Shown: positions 1 through 5,122, numbered from the stretch's first letter. The stretch: DNA of 5,122 nt from Caryophanales bacterium (GCA_902362975.1 CABIYO010000073.1:1-5122), one strand, 5' to 3'. Notes: generated by a model not told the origin, from the sequence alone. Program-made: numbers and translations.

Positions 1-39
1 CTCGTGAGCGAACAAGTCGCTCACGAGGGCCTCTTTCTT
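1..39. terminator. Hairpin terminator at left window edge, probably bidirectional
   Basis: Bases 1-10 (CTCGTGAGCG) are perfectly complementary to 18-27, and A11-T17 adds an eleventh pair around a 5-nt loop. On the plus strand the stem is followed by GGCCTCTTTCTT, a T-rich tail, so it can end a rightward transcript coming from outside the window. It also lies about 20 bp past the stop of the leftward small membrane gene, so it probably ends that operon too. The bases that would give a leftward T tract are beyond the window edge, and so may be the rest of the left arm (a GGGCC-type extension). Confidence 0.75.
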
Positions 40-48
40 ATAAATCTA

Positions 49-258
49 CTAGGTTATGTCCCAGCCTCTTTCTTGTTTTTGTGCATATTGTTGATAGAAT
101 TGAATGAAATAATAGAGGAAAATCCACAGCAAGATGTACTGCGTGAGCCACATGATGACACGCATCAACTGCCAAATCGGATTATTTAATATCGACCCCG
201 CTAGAAAAATGACGATACATAAGATCAAACCGTACCCTATGTATATCCTTTTCCCCAA
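49..258 (-). CDS. Small two-helix membrane protein of unknown function
   Basis: I do not recognise this protein. It has 69 residues if started at TTG 258-256, or 72 from the in-frame GTG at 267-265. I prefer TTG because the SD-like GGGGGTG (271-265, pairing with the anti-SD through one G-U wobble) lies 6 nt upstream of it but overlaps the GTG. Two strongly hydrophobic segments are visible, about residues 3-23 (from IYIGYGLILC) and 29-55 (IWQLMRVIMW through YYFIQFY). They are joined by a short NNP turn, and a polar tail (QKQERGWDIT) follows. Basic residues at the start (GKR) and in the tail suggest both ends are cytoplasmic. It follows htpX on the same strand after 70 nt and ends just before a strong hairpin terminator, so it is probably the last gene of the lemA-htpX transcript. 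The gene is likely real because of its composition and context; its role is unknown. Confidence 0.65.
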   Translation of the reverse strand: MGKRIYIGYGLILCIVIFLAGSILNNPIWQLMRVIMWLTQYILLWIFLYYFIQFYQQYAQKQERGWDIT

Positions 259-304
259 CTCATCCACCCCCCTTATTTTCCCAGTTCACTGTAACATAAA
301 GAGT

Positions 305-321
305 CTGCCGCAACCGGACAG
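305..321 (-). terminator. Weak hairpin after htpX (possible attenuator)
   Basis: Just past the htpX stop codon, CTGCCG (305-310) can pair with CGG-A-CAG (315-321) around CAAC, giving 6 pairs with one bulged base. Read on the minus strand it is followed only by ACTCTTTATG, which is a poor U tract. It might partially reduce transcription into the downstream small membrane gene, but it is too weak to call a true terminator with confidence. Confidence 0.2.
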
Positions 322-328
322 GCCCTTG

Positions 329-1237
329 TTACATTTGACGAAGTCGGGAAATGCGTTCGACTGGATCGGGGTGTGTCGAGAATAGACCACTCACCTTCTT
401 CTTAAGTGGATCGGAGAAGTAAAGCGGTGCGGAGGCACTCGACGCTTGCTCGACGGGTGTCTCGACGTTTGCAATCTTCTCAAGCGCCGAGGCGAGCGCA
501 TCCGGGTTTCGGGTCAGTTCCGCCCCACTCGCATCTGCCAGAAACTCGCGATTCCGGGAAATCGCCATATTGATGAGCATAGCGATGAGCGGTGCCAATA
601 CCAACAAGACGAGTCCGATGATCAAAAAGATGGGATTCTGGTTTTGATCGCGTCTTCCACCGATACTTCTGAAAAACAGCATGCGCGACCCGATATCGCT
701 CATGATGGCAATCACCGAGACAAGTGCGAGCGTGACCGTCGAGAGCCGCACATCATAATTCTTAATATGCGCGACCTCATGCGCGATTACCCCTTCTACT
801 TCTTCTCGCGATAATCGATCTAACAGTCCCGTTGTGACGGCGACGGCCGCCTTTTCCGGTTTCAATCCCGTCGCAAAGGCGTTCGGCGATGGGTCGTTGA
901 TGATGAAGATACGCGGCATGGGCACTCGTGCGACCATCGCCATGTTCTCGACCGTATGCCATAAAAAGCGGTGCTCTTCCACCGATGTCACCTCTTGTGC
1001 CCGATTCATCTTCATGACGATGTTCGTACTCGACATGATGACGATGTTCGTACTCGACATGATGACGATTCCCACGTACAACAACGAGAAAATCGGTGTG
1101 AAGATCAACCCCGGAATCGCGTCGCCATAGTTGACATAGGAAATCGCCGCTCCGACGAGAAGAACGAATAAGACAAATCCTGTGACGATGAAAACTGTCT
1201 TCACTTTATTCTTTCGAATCTGTTCATAGAGGAGCAT
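329..1237 (-). CDS. htpX: HtpX-type membrane zinc metalloprotease (M48B)
   Basis: HtpX is an integral-membrane zinc endoprotease (peptidase M48B) that removes misfolded membrane proteins, usually acting beside FtsH. This copy has 302 residues from ATG 1237-1235, which lies 6 nt after a GAGGTG SD; the GTG three codons upstream is part of that SD. Membrane segments are near residues 13-35, 41-60, 167-183 and 203-224. The zinc motif HEVAH is at 153-157, and the likely third ligand is the Glu (about 231) in NREFLADASG. The C-terminus ends in a typical FSTHPDPVERI region. All expected catalytic residues are present, so the enzyme looks intact. The odd part is residues 57-72, where IVIMSSTN occurs twice in succession because of a perfect 24-bp tandem repeat. 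Without it the protein would be 294 residues. The start is 18 nt after the lemA stop, which supports co-transcription. The family call is secure; substrates are not known here. Confidence 0.95.
   Translation of the reverse strand: MLLYEQIRKNKVKTVFIVTGFVLFVLLVGAAISYVNYGDAIPGLIFTPIFSLLYVGIVIMSSTNIVIMSSTNIVMKMNRAQEVTSVEEHRFLWHTVENMAMVARVPMPRIFIINDPSPNAFATGLKPEKAAVAVTTGLLDRLSREEVEGVIAHEVAHIKNYDVRLSTVTLALVSVIAIMSDIGSRMLFFRSIGGRRDQNQNPIFLIIGLVLLVLAPLIAMLINMAISRNREFLADASGAELTRNPDALASALEKIANVETPVEQASSASAPLYFSDPLKKKVSGLFSTHPDPVERISRLRQM
1014..1069. repeat. 24-bp tandem duplication inside htpX
   Basis: Bases 1014-1037 are repeated exactly at 1038-1061, and an 8-base partial third copy follows (1062-1069, ATGACGAT). 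Because the unit is 24 bp, the frame is kept and the protein gains eight residues (IVIMSSTN). The partial copy flanking the array is what replication slippage between short direct repeats would leave. The repeat lies in coding sequence at the cytoplasmic edge of the second membrane segment of HtpX. Confidence 0.95.
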
Positions 1238-1255
1238 ACGCGCCACCTCGATTCA

Positions 1256-1804
1256 TCAAAATGAGACGCGAACGTTCTCGCGCTCTTCGGCACGTGCCTC
1301 AAGCATATCGCGCTTTTCAAAATGATGGACGGAGGCGATGATGTTCGTCGGGACCGATTCGATTTTCGTGTTATATTTCATGACCGTATTGTTATAGAGT
1401 TGACGCGAATACGCCACCTTATTTTCCGTCTGTGTCAATTCTTCCTGCAACATCTTAAAGTTCTCGTTCGCTTTCAAATCTGGGTACGCCTCACGAAGTG
1501 CGAAAAGATTTTTCAGTGCTCCACTCAATTGATCGTTCACCGCCATCTGATCTTGACGATTCGACTTTTCTCCGAGCTGGTTTCTCAGTTCGACGACCTT
1601 CGCAAGCGTTTCTTGCTCGTGTTTTGCGTAGCCCTTCACCGTCTCGACCAAGTTCGGAATCAGATCATACCGCCGTTTCAACTGTACATCGATTTGAGCC
1701 CACGCCTCATCGACCCAATTTCGATATTTGACGAGCCCGTTGTACATCGAAAAATAGATGAGTACGAGCACGACAACCGCTACAATCGCAATAATCCACC
1801 CCAT
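1256..1804 (-). CDS. lemA: LemA family protein
   Basis: LemA proteins are small membrane-anchored helical proteins of unclear biochemical role that are very often encoded beside htpX. This one has 182 residues, close to the usual family length. It starts at ATG 1804-1802, 5 nt after a GAGGTG-type SD. One N-terminal membrane anchor is visible at about residues 3-20 (IIAIVAVVVLVLIYFSMY). The rest is a predicted soluble helical domain containing the family signature: WVDEAWAQIDVQLKRR at about 31-46, then DLIPNLVETVKGYAKHE. The C-terminus ends EARAEERENVRVSF, also typical. It is the first gene of the leftward cluster, and htpX begins 18 nt after its stop. The divergent intergenic region upstream must hold its promoter. 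The family assignment is confident; a function in envelope proteostasis is inferred only from the pairing with HtpX. Confidence 0.95.
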   Translation of the reverse strand: MGWIIAIVAVVVLVLIYFSMYNGLVKYRNWVDEAWAQIDVQLKRRYDLIPNLVETVKGYAKHEQETLAKVVELRNQLGEKSNRQDQMAVNDQLSGALKNLFALREAYPDLKANENFKMLQEELTQTENKVAYSRQLYNNTVMKYNTKIESVPTNIIASVHHFEKRDMLEARAEERENVRVSF

Positions 1805-1932
1805 GTTGGCACCTCATTTCTTCATTTTCTCCTGTATTAATTCCCTTTACTCATATAAGATAAGCTTAACTTTCATAACAATTTGTAAATAAATTCATTT
1901 CTTGACATGGTAACTACAAAGGAGTGTTCGCA
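1805..1932. promoter_or_regulatory. Divergent intergenic region, putative promoters for lemA and the amidohydrolase
   Basis: This AT-rich 128-bp stretch separates two divergent genes, so it should contain both promoters. Leftward, the best candidate is TTGTTA (1881-1876) with an 18-bp gap to TATATG (1857-1852). Rightward, the best I find is TTAACT (1866-1871) with an 18-bp gap to TAAATT (1890-1895). Both match the sigma-A consensus at only four of six positions per box. The rightward SD is AAAGGAG (1918-1924), 8 nt before ATG 1933. No clear operator is visible; TAAGCTTA at 1861-1868 is a palindrome but only 8 bp. Confidence 0.4.
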
Positions 1933-3117
1933 ATGATCGTCACGCATGCCGAAGTACGTTTGACCGAGTTGTTCGAAGAAATGGTGTCCCTAAGACGCCA
2001 TTTTCACCAATATCCTGAACTGTCTTTTCAAGAAGTCGAAACACCAAAGATGATCGCCTCTTATCTCCGTGAACTTGGGATTGAAGTGCGTGAGCACGTT
2101 GGAGGCAATGGGGTCGTCGGTCGAATCAAAGGCGGTGACGGCCCGACCATCGCATTACGTGCCGATTTCGACGCCCTTCCCATCCAAGATGTGAAAGATG
2201 TCCCGTATCATTCAAAAGTAAATGGGGTCATGCATGCGTGTGGACACGATGCCCACACCGCGACCCTTCTCGTTTTAGCGAAAGTATTGACTGAGATGGA
2301 CCTTCCAGGAGACGTCGTGTTGATTCACCAGTTCGCCGAAGAATTGGCTCCAGGTGGTGCCAAACCGATGATTGAAGACGGCTGTCTCGATAACGTGGAT
2401 TATATATACGGTGCGCACATTTGGACGCCACTTCCGTTCGGGACGATTGGTGTGAAAACAGGTCCTGTGATGGCTGCGGCCGATCGCTTTGAATTGACCA
2501 TTACAGGAAAAGGTGGACATGGCGCGATTCCACAACATACAGTCGATGCCCTCATGGTTGCCGTGAACGTGGCAAATCATCTCCAACAGGTCGTCAGTCG
2601 GCGCATCGATCCGCTCGAACCTGCCGTGCTGACCATCGGTACGCTCCACTCCGGACAAGCATTCAACGTCATTGCCGAAGAAGCCAAATTATCCGGTACC
2701 GTGCGTACATTCACTCGGGAGACGCAAGAAAAAATCATCTCCGATATGGAGCGGATCATCCGTTCCGTCTGTGAGGCGAGTGATGCTGATTATGAATTGG
2801 AGTATATAAAAGGATATCCTGCTGTCGTGAATCATGTGAATGAAACGGAACTCGTCCGCGAGAGCGCAGTGGACGTCGTCGGTGTAGACGGTGTCATCGA
2901 GATGGCACCACTCATGGTCGGAGAAGATTTCGCTTATTATGTCGAGCACGTTCCTGGTAGCTTTTTCTTCACAGGGGCAGGGAATCCCGAGCTCTCCGCA
3001 ATCTTTCCGCATCATCATCCCCGCTTCGACGTGGATGAGCGGGCGATGTTGCACACAGCCCAAGTCTTGTTAGGTTCTTTACAACGAACGTGGATGATAC
3101 ACGAAAAAGAGGGCTGA
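1933..3117 (+). CDS. M20 family metallopeptidase / amidohydrolase (N-acyl amino acid or hippurate hydrolase-like)
   Basis: This is a cytoplasmic metal-dependent hydrolase of peptidase family M20, subfamily D, which cleaves the amide bond of N-acyl amino acids or similar small conjugates. It has 394 residues from ATG 1933, 8 nt after AAAGGAG; an in-frame GTG at 1924 overlaps that SD and is unlikely to be the start. The N-terminal motif RRHFHQYPELSFQE (about 22-35) is typical. Metal ligands expected for the subfamily are visible: CGHDAH at 103-108, the Glu pair in QFAEE at 136-137, His162 in YGAHIW, and the HHHP cluster at 360-363. The lid or dimerisation domain (about 183-294) contains GKGGHGAIPQ. 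Nothing is missing, so it appears functional. No transporter or other catabolic gene lies next to it, so the natural substrate cannot be read from context. The gene converges with the CNNM gene, and its stop codon lies inside the shared terminator stem. The family is certain; the substrate is not. Confidence 0.93.
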   Translation: MIVTHAEVRLTELFEEMVSLRRHFHQYPELSFQEVETPKMIASYLRELGIEVREHVGGNGVVGRIKGGDGPTIALRADFDALPIQDVKDVPYHSKVNGVMHACGHDAHTATLLVLAKVLTEMDLPGDVVLIHQFAEELAPGGAKPMIEDGCLDNVDYIYGAHIWTPLPFGTIGVKTGPVMAAADRFELTITGKGGHGAIPQHTVDALMVAVNVANHLQQVVSRRIDPLEPAVLTIGTLHSGQAFNVIAEEAKLSGTVRTFTRETQEKIISDMERIIRSVCEASDADYELEYIKGYPAVVNHVNETELVRESAVDVVGVDGVIEMAPLMVGEDFAYYVEHVPGSFFFTGAGNPELSAIFPHHHPRFDVDERAMLHTAQVLLGSLQRTWMIHEKEG

Positions 3118-3135
3118 TGCATCGCATCAGTCCTC
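3109..3135. terminator. Bidirectional terminator shared by two convergent genes
   Basis: Bases 3109-3120 pair with 3124-3135 in a continuous 12-bp stem (one G-T pair) around a 3-nt ATC loop. Read leftward the stem is followed by TTTTT (3108-3104), a good intrinsic terminator for the CNNM gene. Read rightward it is followed by TTCTGTAATTGG, a weaker tail for the amidohydrolase. The amidohydrolase stop (TGA 3115-3117) and the CNNM stop (TGA 3129-3127 on the minus strand) are both inside the stem, only 9 bp apart. Confidence 0.9.
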
Positions 3136-4446
3136 TTCTGTAATTGGTTCTTTTAGTTTTGAGACAAGCACTTGGTCGACACGCTTTCCATCCATATCCA
3201 CGACTTCAAAGCGAAGACCGTACGCTTCGACCACATCGCCCCGTTTCGGAAAATCACCGAGTTCATGAATGATGAGTCCCGCGAGTGTATGATAGGAGTT
3301 TCGTCCTTCGTCGAATCGGTCATCCCGAATCTCGAAAGTTCGCTTCAAATCCTCGATTCCGAGTAACCCATCCACCAAATACGACCCATCTTCACGACGT
3401 ACCACTTCTGGTGTATCCTCTTCAATCATCACCTCTCCGACGATTTCTTCCAAAATATCGAACAAGGTGACCATACCAAGGAATCCGCCGTATTCATCTA
3501 AAACAAAGGCGATTTCCACACCATTTTTCTGCATTATTTGAAGCACTTTGCTCGCCTCTCGTTGTTTTGGAACGATGAGCGGCTGTTTGATGTGCTTCAA
3601 AATCTGTGACGGCTCACTCAGTGTCGGCAACATCAAGATGTCACGTACGTCGATGTACCCGACAAAGTCGTCAAGTGAGTCGCGCCCGACCGGTAACTTG
3701 TTATGTTTACTTTCATAAATCGATTTCTTAATATCGTCTATGTCATCTTCTAAGTCGACCCATTCGATCGTCGTCCGTGGTTGCATGAGCTCATAAATCA
3801 ATTGATCATGAAACGCAAAAACCCGTTCGACTTGTTGAACTTCTTCATGAGCGAACTGTCCTTGCTGAGCGCCTTCAAACAAAAGTTGTTTGATCTCGAG
3901 TTCGGTCTCCCCACTCGTCTGTTCGGCTTTCAATCCTAACAGTTTGAACAAGAAGAGTGTCGATTTCGATAAAATCCAAATGAACGGTTTCATCACCTTG
4001 CTGAATAGATCGAGCGAAGGAATAATCGCCATCGTCACTTTCTCAGGCGAAACGAGCGCAATCCGTTTCGGGACCAATTCACCAATAATCAGGGATAGAT
4101 ACGTGATGATTGTAACGACAGCCACATAAGCAACGGTTCCGGCATACTGCGTACTCATCCCAGCTTGTTCAAACGCCGATGCGAGCGGTGCCGAGAAGCG
4201 CGCCCCCCCGTAGGCCCCGTTAATAATCCCAATCAATGTGATTCCGACTTGAACGGTCGACAACAAATCTGTCGGGTCTTTCGAATAATGAAGCGCAATC
4301 TTTGCACTTCGTTTCCCTCGATTTGCTTCAACCTCAAGTTTTGCAGGTTTCGATGAGATGAGCGCAATTTCTGTCATCGCAAAAATCCCGTTCAACACAA
4401 TCAAAAACAAAACAATCAACAAATCAATCACTATGGAAGAATCCAC
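3127..4446 (-). CDS. CNNM (DUF21)-CBS-CorC_HlyC membrane protein, 'hemolysin C' / Mg2+ efflux family
   Basis: This is a membrane protein of the CNNM/CorC family. Members are often annotated as hemolysins, but the better studied ones are linked to Mg2+ export and resistance (for example staphylococcal MpfA). The order is an N-terminal DUF21/CNNM membrane domain (about residues 1-170, with hydrophobic stretches near 5-24, 60-80, 101-123 and 138-170), two CBS domains (about 218-277 and 282-342, including the conserved DEYGGFLGMVTLFDILEEIVGE at 317-338 in two parts: DEYGGFLGMV and TLFDILEEIVGE), and a C-terminal CorC_HlyC domain (about 350-433). The 439-residue length is normal. I start it at GTG 4446-4444: GAGGTGAT (4461-4454) matches the anti-SD over 8 bases and lies 7 nt upstream. 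The alternatives, ATG at 4455 and GTG at 4458, overlap that SD and would add three or four residues. The upstream region is interrupted by the tnpB-type insertion from about 4480, so its native promoter may be lost or distant. The family is certain; the transported ion is inferred. Confidence 0.93.
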   Translation of the reverse strand: MDSSIVIDLLIVLFLIVLNGIFAMTEIALISSKPAKLEVEANRGKRSAKIALHYSKDPTDLLSTVQVGITLIGIINGAYGGARFSAPLASAFEQAGMSTQYAGTVAYVAVVTIITYLSLIIGELVPKRIALVSPEKVTMAIIPSLDLFSKVMKPFIWILSKSTLFLFKLLGLKAEQTSGETELEIKQLLFEGAQQGQFAHEEVQQVERVFAFHDQLIYELMQPRTTIEWVDLEDDIDDIKKSIYESKHNKLPVGRDSLDDFVGYIDVRDILMLPTLSEPSQILKHIKQPLIVPKQREASKVLQIMQKNGVEIAFVLDEYGGFLGMVTLFDILEEIVGEVMIEEDTPEVVRREDGSYLVDGLLGIEDLKRTFEIRDDRFDEGRNSYHTLAGLIIHELGDFPKRGDVVEAYGLRFEVVDMDGKRVDQVLVSKLKEPITEED

Positions 4447-4453
4447 TTTTTTC

Positions 4454-4461
4454 ATCACCTC
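4454..4461 (-). promoter_or_regulatory. SD site that decides the CNNM gene start
   Basis: On the minus strand this reads GAGGTGAT, an eight-base match to the Bacillus-type anti-SD (AGAAAGGAGGTGATC is the perfect complement). GTG 4446 follows after 7 nt, the usual spacing. The in-frame GTG and ATG codons at 4458 and 4455 are part of this ribosome site, so they are unlikely to be used as starts. Confidence 0.65.
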
Positions 4462-4481
4462 AGCTATTTTTAACTAAATCA

Positions 4482-4547
4482 GGCGAGAATTCTCCCTCCT
4501 CTAAGCGTCTCGGGGCGTAGCCCGGCGTAGGTGGGAGATGAATCGCC
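4482..4547 (+). ncRNA. TnpB guide-RNA (reRNA/omegaRNA) 3'-end-like module, probably relic or part of element end
   Basis: The segment folds strongly. TCTCCCTCCT (4491-4500) pairs with AGGTGGGAGA (4529-4538) with a single T-T mismatch. Inside it, GGGC-GTA-GCCC (4513-4523) makes a second hairpin. Outside it, GGCGA (4482-4486) can pair with TCGCC (4543-4547). The unpaired CTCTAAG motif at 4499-4505 (CTCTAAG) within such a hairpin is, from general knowledge, characteristic of the right end of IS200/IS605 tnpB elements, where it forms the 3' part of the guide-RNA scaffold. The unusual point is position: it lies about 135 nt upstream of tnpB in the same orientation, not downstream. It could be the remnant right end of an earlier element, a mini non-autonomous copy, or part of this element's left end. 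That it is transcribed is an inference; the fold is seen directly. Confidence 0.5.
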
Positions 4548-4581
4548 CGGTCCAACAGTTTGCTCTCCCTGTGACAGATAC

Positions 4582-4599
4582 GACGAACAAAAGTTCGTC
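4582..4599 (+). repeat. Perfect 7-bp hairpin in tnpB leader, candidate left-end hairpin
   Basis: GACGAAC (4582-4588) and GTTCGTC (4593-4599) form a perfect stem around an AAAA loop, about 85 nt before tnpB. IS200/IS605 elements carry a short subterminal hairpin at the left end that Y1 transposases recognise, and this is the best candidate for it. It has no following T tract, so it is not a terminator. Confidence 0.5.
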
Positions 4600-4666
4600 A
4601 TTCCGTCAGATTCTCCCTCCCCCTCCACGGGTATCGGATGAGGAAGACACATCACAATCTTCTGAG

Positions 4667-4676
4667 AGGAGGAGGG
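4667..4676 (+). promoter_or_regulatory. Strong SD of tnpB, with possible pairing to an upstream CCTCC tract
   Basis: AGGAGGAGGG lies 6 nt before ATG 4683 and fixes the tnpB start. TCCCTCC at 4614-4620 is the exact complement of GGAGGGA at 4671-4677, and CCCTCC at 4621-4626 offers a second register. A leader fold could therefore hide the SD and limit TnpB translation; this is inferred from complementarity only. Confidence 0.6.
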
Positions 4677-4682
4677 ACAGAC

Positions 4683-5122
4683 ATGCTGAAAGGCTACAAA
4701 TACCGGCTCCACCCGACGGCGGTACAGGCCGAGTTCCTCATCAAGACGATCGGCTGCGCCCGGTTCATCTACAACAAGCTGCTCGAGGACCGGATCGCCA
4801 TCCGCGAGGAGGCGAAAACGGGGAGCGGAACGAGACGGAAACCGGCGACACCCGCCTCCTACAAGCCCCTGTTCCCGTTCCTCGCCGAGGCGGACAGCCT
4901 CGCGCTCGCGAACGCAAAGCTGAACCTCGACACCGCGTTCGCGAAGTTCTTCGCCGGGACGGCCGGCTTCCCGGTGTTTAAGTCGAGACGAAAGGCGCGC
5001 GCCTCCTACACGACGAACAACCAGCATGGCACGATCCGCATCGAGGCGGGCAAGGTCCGTCTGCCGAAGGTCGGGTTCGTGCGGTTCACACAACATCGCC
5101 CGTTCGAGGGCGTCATCCGGTC
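4683..5122 (+). CDS. tnpB: TnpB (RNA-guided nuclease of IS200/IS605 family), N-terminal part, cut by window end
   Basis: TnpB is the RNA-guided, RuvC-type DNA nuclease carried by IS200/IS605 elements and the ancestor of Cas12. It is guided by an RNA made from the element's right end and helps the element persist at donor sites. The frame is open from ATG 4683 to the window end, giving 146 complete codons of an expected 370-400. Recognisable N-terminal family features are MLKGYKYRLHPT at 1-12, GCARFIYNKLLEDRI at about 24-38, TPASYKPLFPFLAEADSLAL in the 60s to 70s, GFPVFKSRRKARASYTTNNQ at about 95-114, and QHRPFEG near 138-144. The RuvC catalytic residues (D-E-D) and zinc ribbon lie beyond the window, so I cannot tell whether it is active or complete. 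Codon use is clearly GC-rich (many GCG, CTC, CGG), unlike the host genes, which points to horizontal acquisition. A strong SD precedes it. The family assignment is confident. Confidence 0.93.
   Translation, partial: MLKGYKYRLHPTAVQAEFLIKTIGCARFIYNKLLEDRIAIREEAKTGSGTRRKPATPASYKPLFPFLAEADSLALANAKLNLDTAFAKFFAGTAGFPVFKSRRKARASYTTNNQHGTIRIEAGKVRLPKVGFVRFTQHRPFEGVIR

Larger units (their letters stand above)
4480..5122 (+). mobile_element. IS200/IS605-type tnpB element, left part only
   Basis: GC content rises to about 60% or more from here, against about 40-48% in the sampled neighbouring host sequence, and the only gene is tnpB. No tnpA (Y1 transposase) is visible upstream, so this looks like a TnpB-only (IS1341-like) element, although tnpA might lie beyond the window. 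The left boundary is not precise. The latest it can begin is somewhere before the hairpin at 4582, and the earliest is near 4480, where the AT-rich upstream region of the CNNM gene ends. No terminal inverted repeats or target duplication are expected for this family, so the ends cannot be fixed from one side. Confidence 0.7.

Noticed and set aside
1014..1069. Tandem repeat as a CRISPR or minisatellite array
   Set aside because: There are two full units without spacers, and the repeat is in frame in a conserved gene.
1814..1833. Three-codon leader peptide (ATG AAG AAA TGA) before lemA with AGGAG upstream
   Set aside because: The SD-to-ATG gap is only 3 nt and such short frames occur by chance; there is no sign of attenuation structure.
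1861..1868. TAAGCTTA palindrome in the divergent intergenic region as an operator
   Set aside because: It is only 8 bp and the symmetry stops at the next base on each side, so it is easily chance.
1902..1907. Perfect TTGACA as a -35 box for the amidohydrolase
   Set aside because: A -10 box at 17 bp would fall at 1925-1930 (TGTTCG), which is not -10-like and lies downstream of the SD, so the transcript would lack its ribosome site.
4538..4981. Plus-strand open frame overlapping tnpB in another frame (147 codons)
   Set aside because: It gives a low-complexity Pro/Arg-rich product, while the frame from 4683 gives a clear TnpB N-terminus with a strong SD.
4479..5096. Long open frame on the minus strand opposite tnpB (205 codons)
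   Set aside because: Its product is Arg/Glu-rich with no recognisable domain, and it mirrors the GC-rich tnpB coding frame. Long antisense frames are expected in GC-rich genes.

Overview
The window looks like low-to-mid GC Firmicute (Bacillales) chromosome. The host genes appear to be roughly 40-50% GC, Shine-Dalgarno (SD) sites fit the Bacillus-type anti-SD, and the encoded proteins resemble those of Exiguobacterium or a close relative. The genus is inferred from protein style; no search was run.

Left part (1-1804): a strong hairpin terminator sits at the extreme left edge. Next comes a leftward (minus-strand) cluster, read from right to left as lemA (1804-1256), htpX (1237-329) and a small two-helix membrane protein (258-49). 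The lemA-htpX gap is only 18 nt, so this is very probably an operon of membrane quality-control type. HtpX carries a perfect 24-bp in-frame tandem duplication (8 residues) at the end of its second membrane segment.

Middle (1805-4446): a 128-bp divergent intergenic region separates lemA from a rightward M20-family amidohydrolase (1933-3117). That gene converges on a leftward CNNM/DUF21-CBS-CorC membrane protein of the 'hemolysin C'/magnesium-efflux family (4446-3127). One 12-bp hairpin terminator serves both genes and contains both stop codons.

Right part (about 4480-5122): an inserted, GC-rich segment (about 60% or more) encodes the N-terminal 146 residues of an IS200/IS605-type TnpB, the RNA-guided nuclease of these elements, and runs off the window. 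Upstream of tnpB, in the same orientation, is a folded 50-70 nt module that looks like the 3' end of a TnpB guide RNA (reRNA/omegaRNA). Such a module is normally found downstream of tnpB. This misplaced module, a separate 7-bp hairpin and a CCTCC-rich leader able to pair with the tnpB SD make the right edge the most interesting part. The insertion lies about 35 bp from the CNNM gene start, so it may have displaced that gene's promoter.

Several genes have a better start a few codons inside the longest reading frame, because a GTG belonging to the SD (GAGGTG) lies in frame. The starts given here follow SD spacing.
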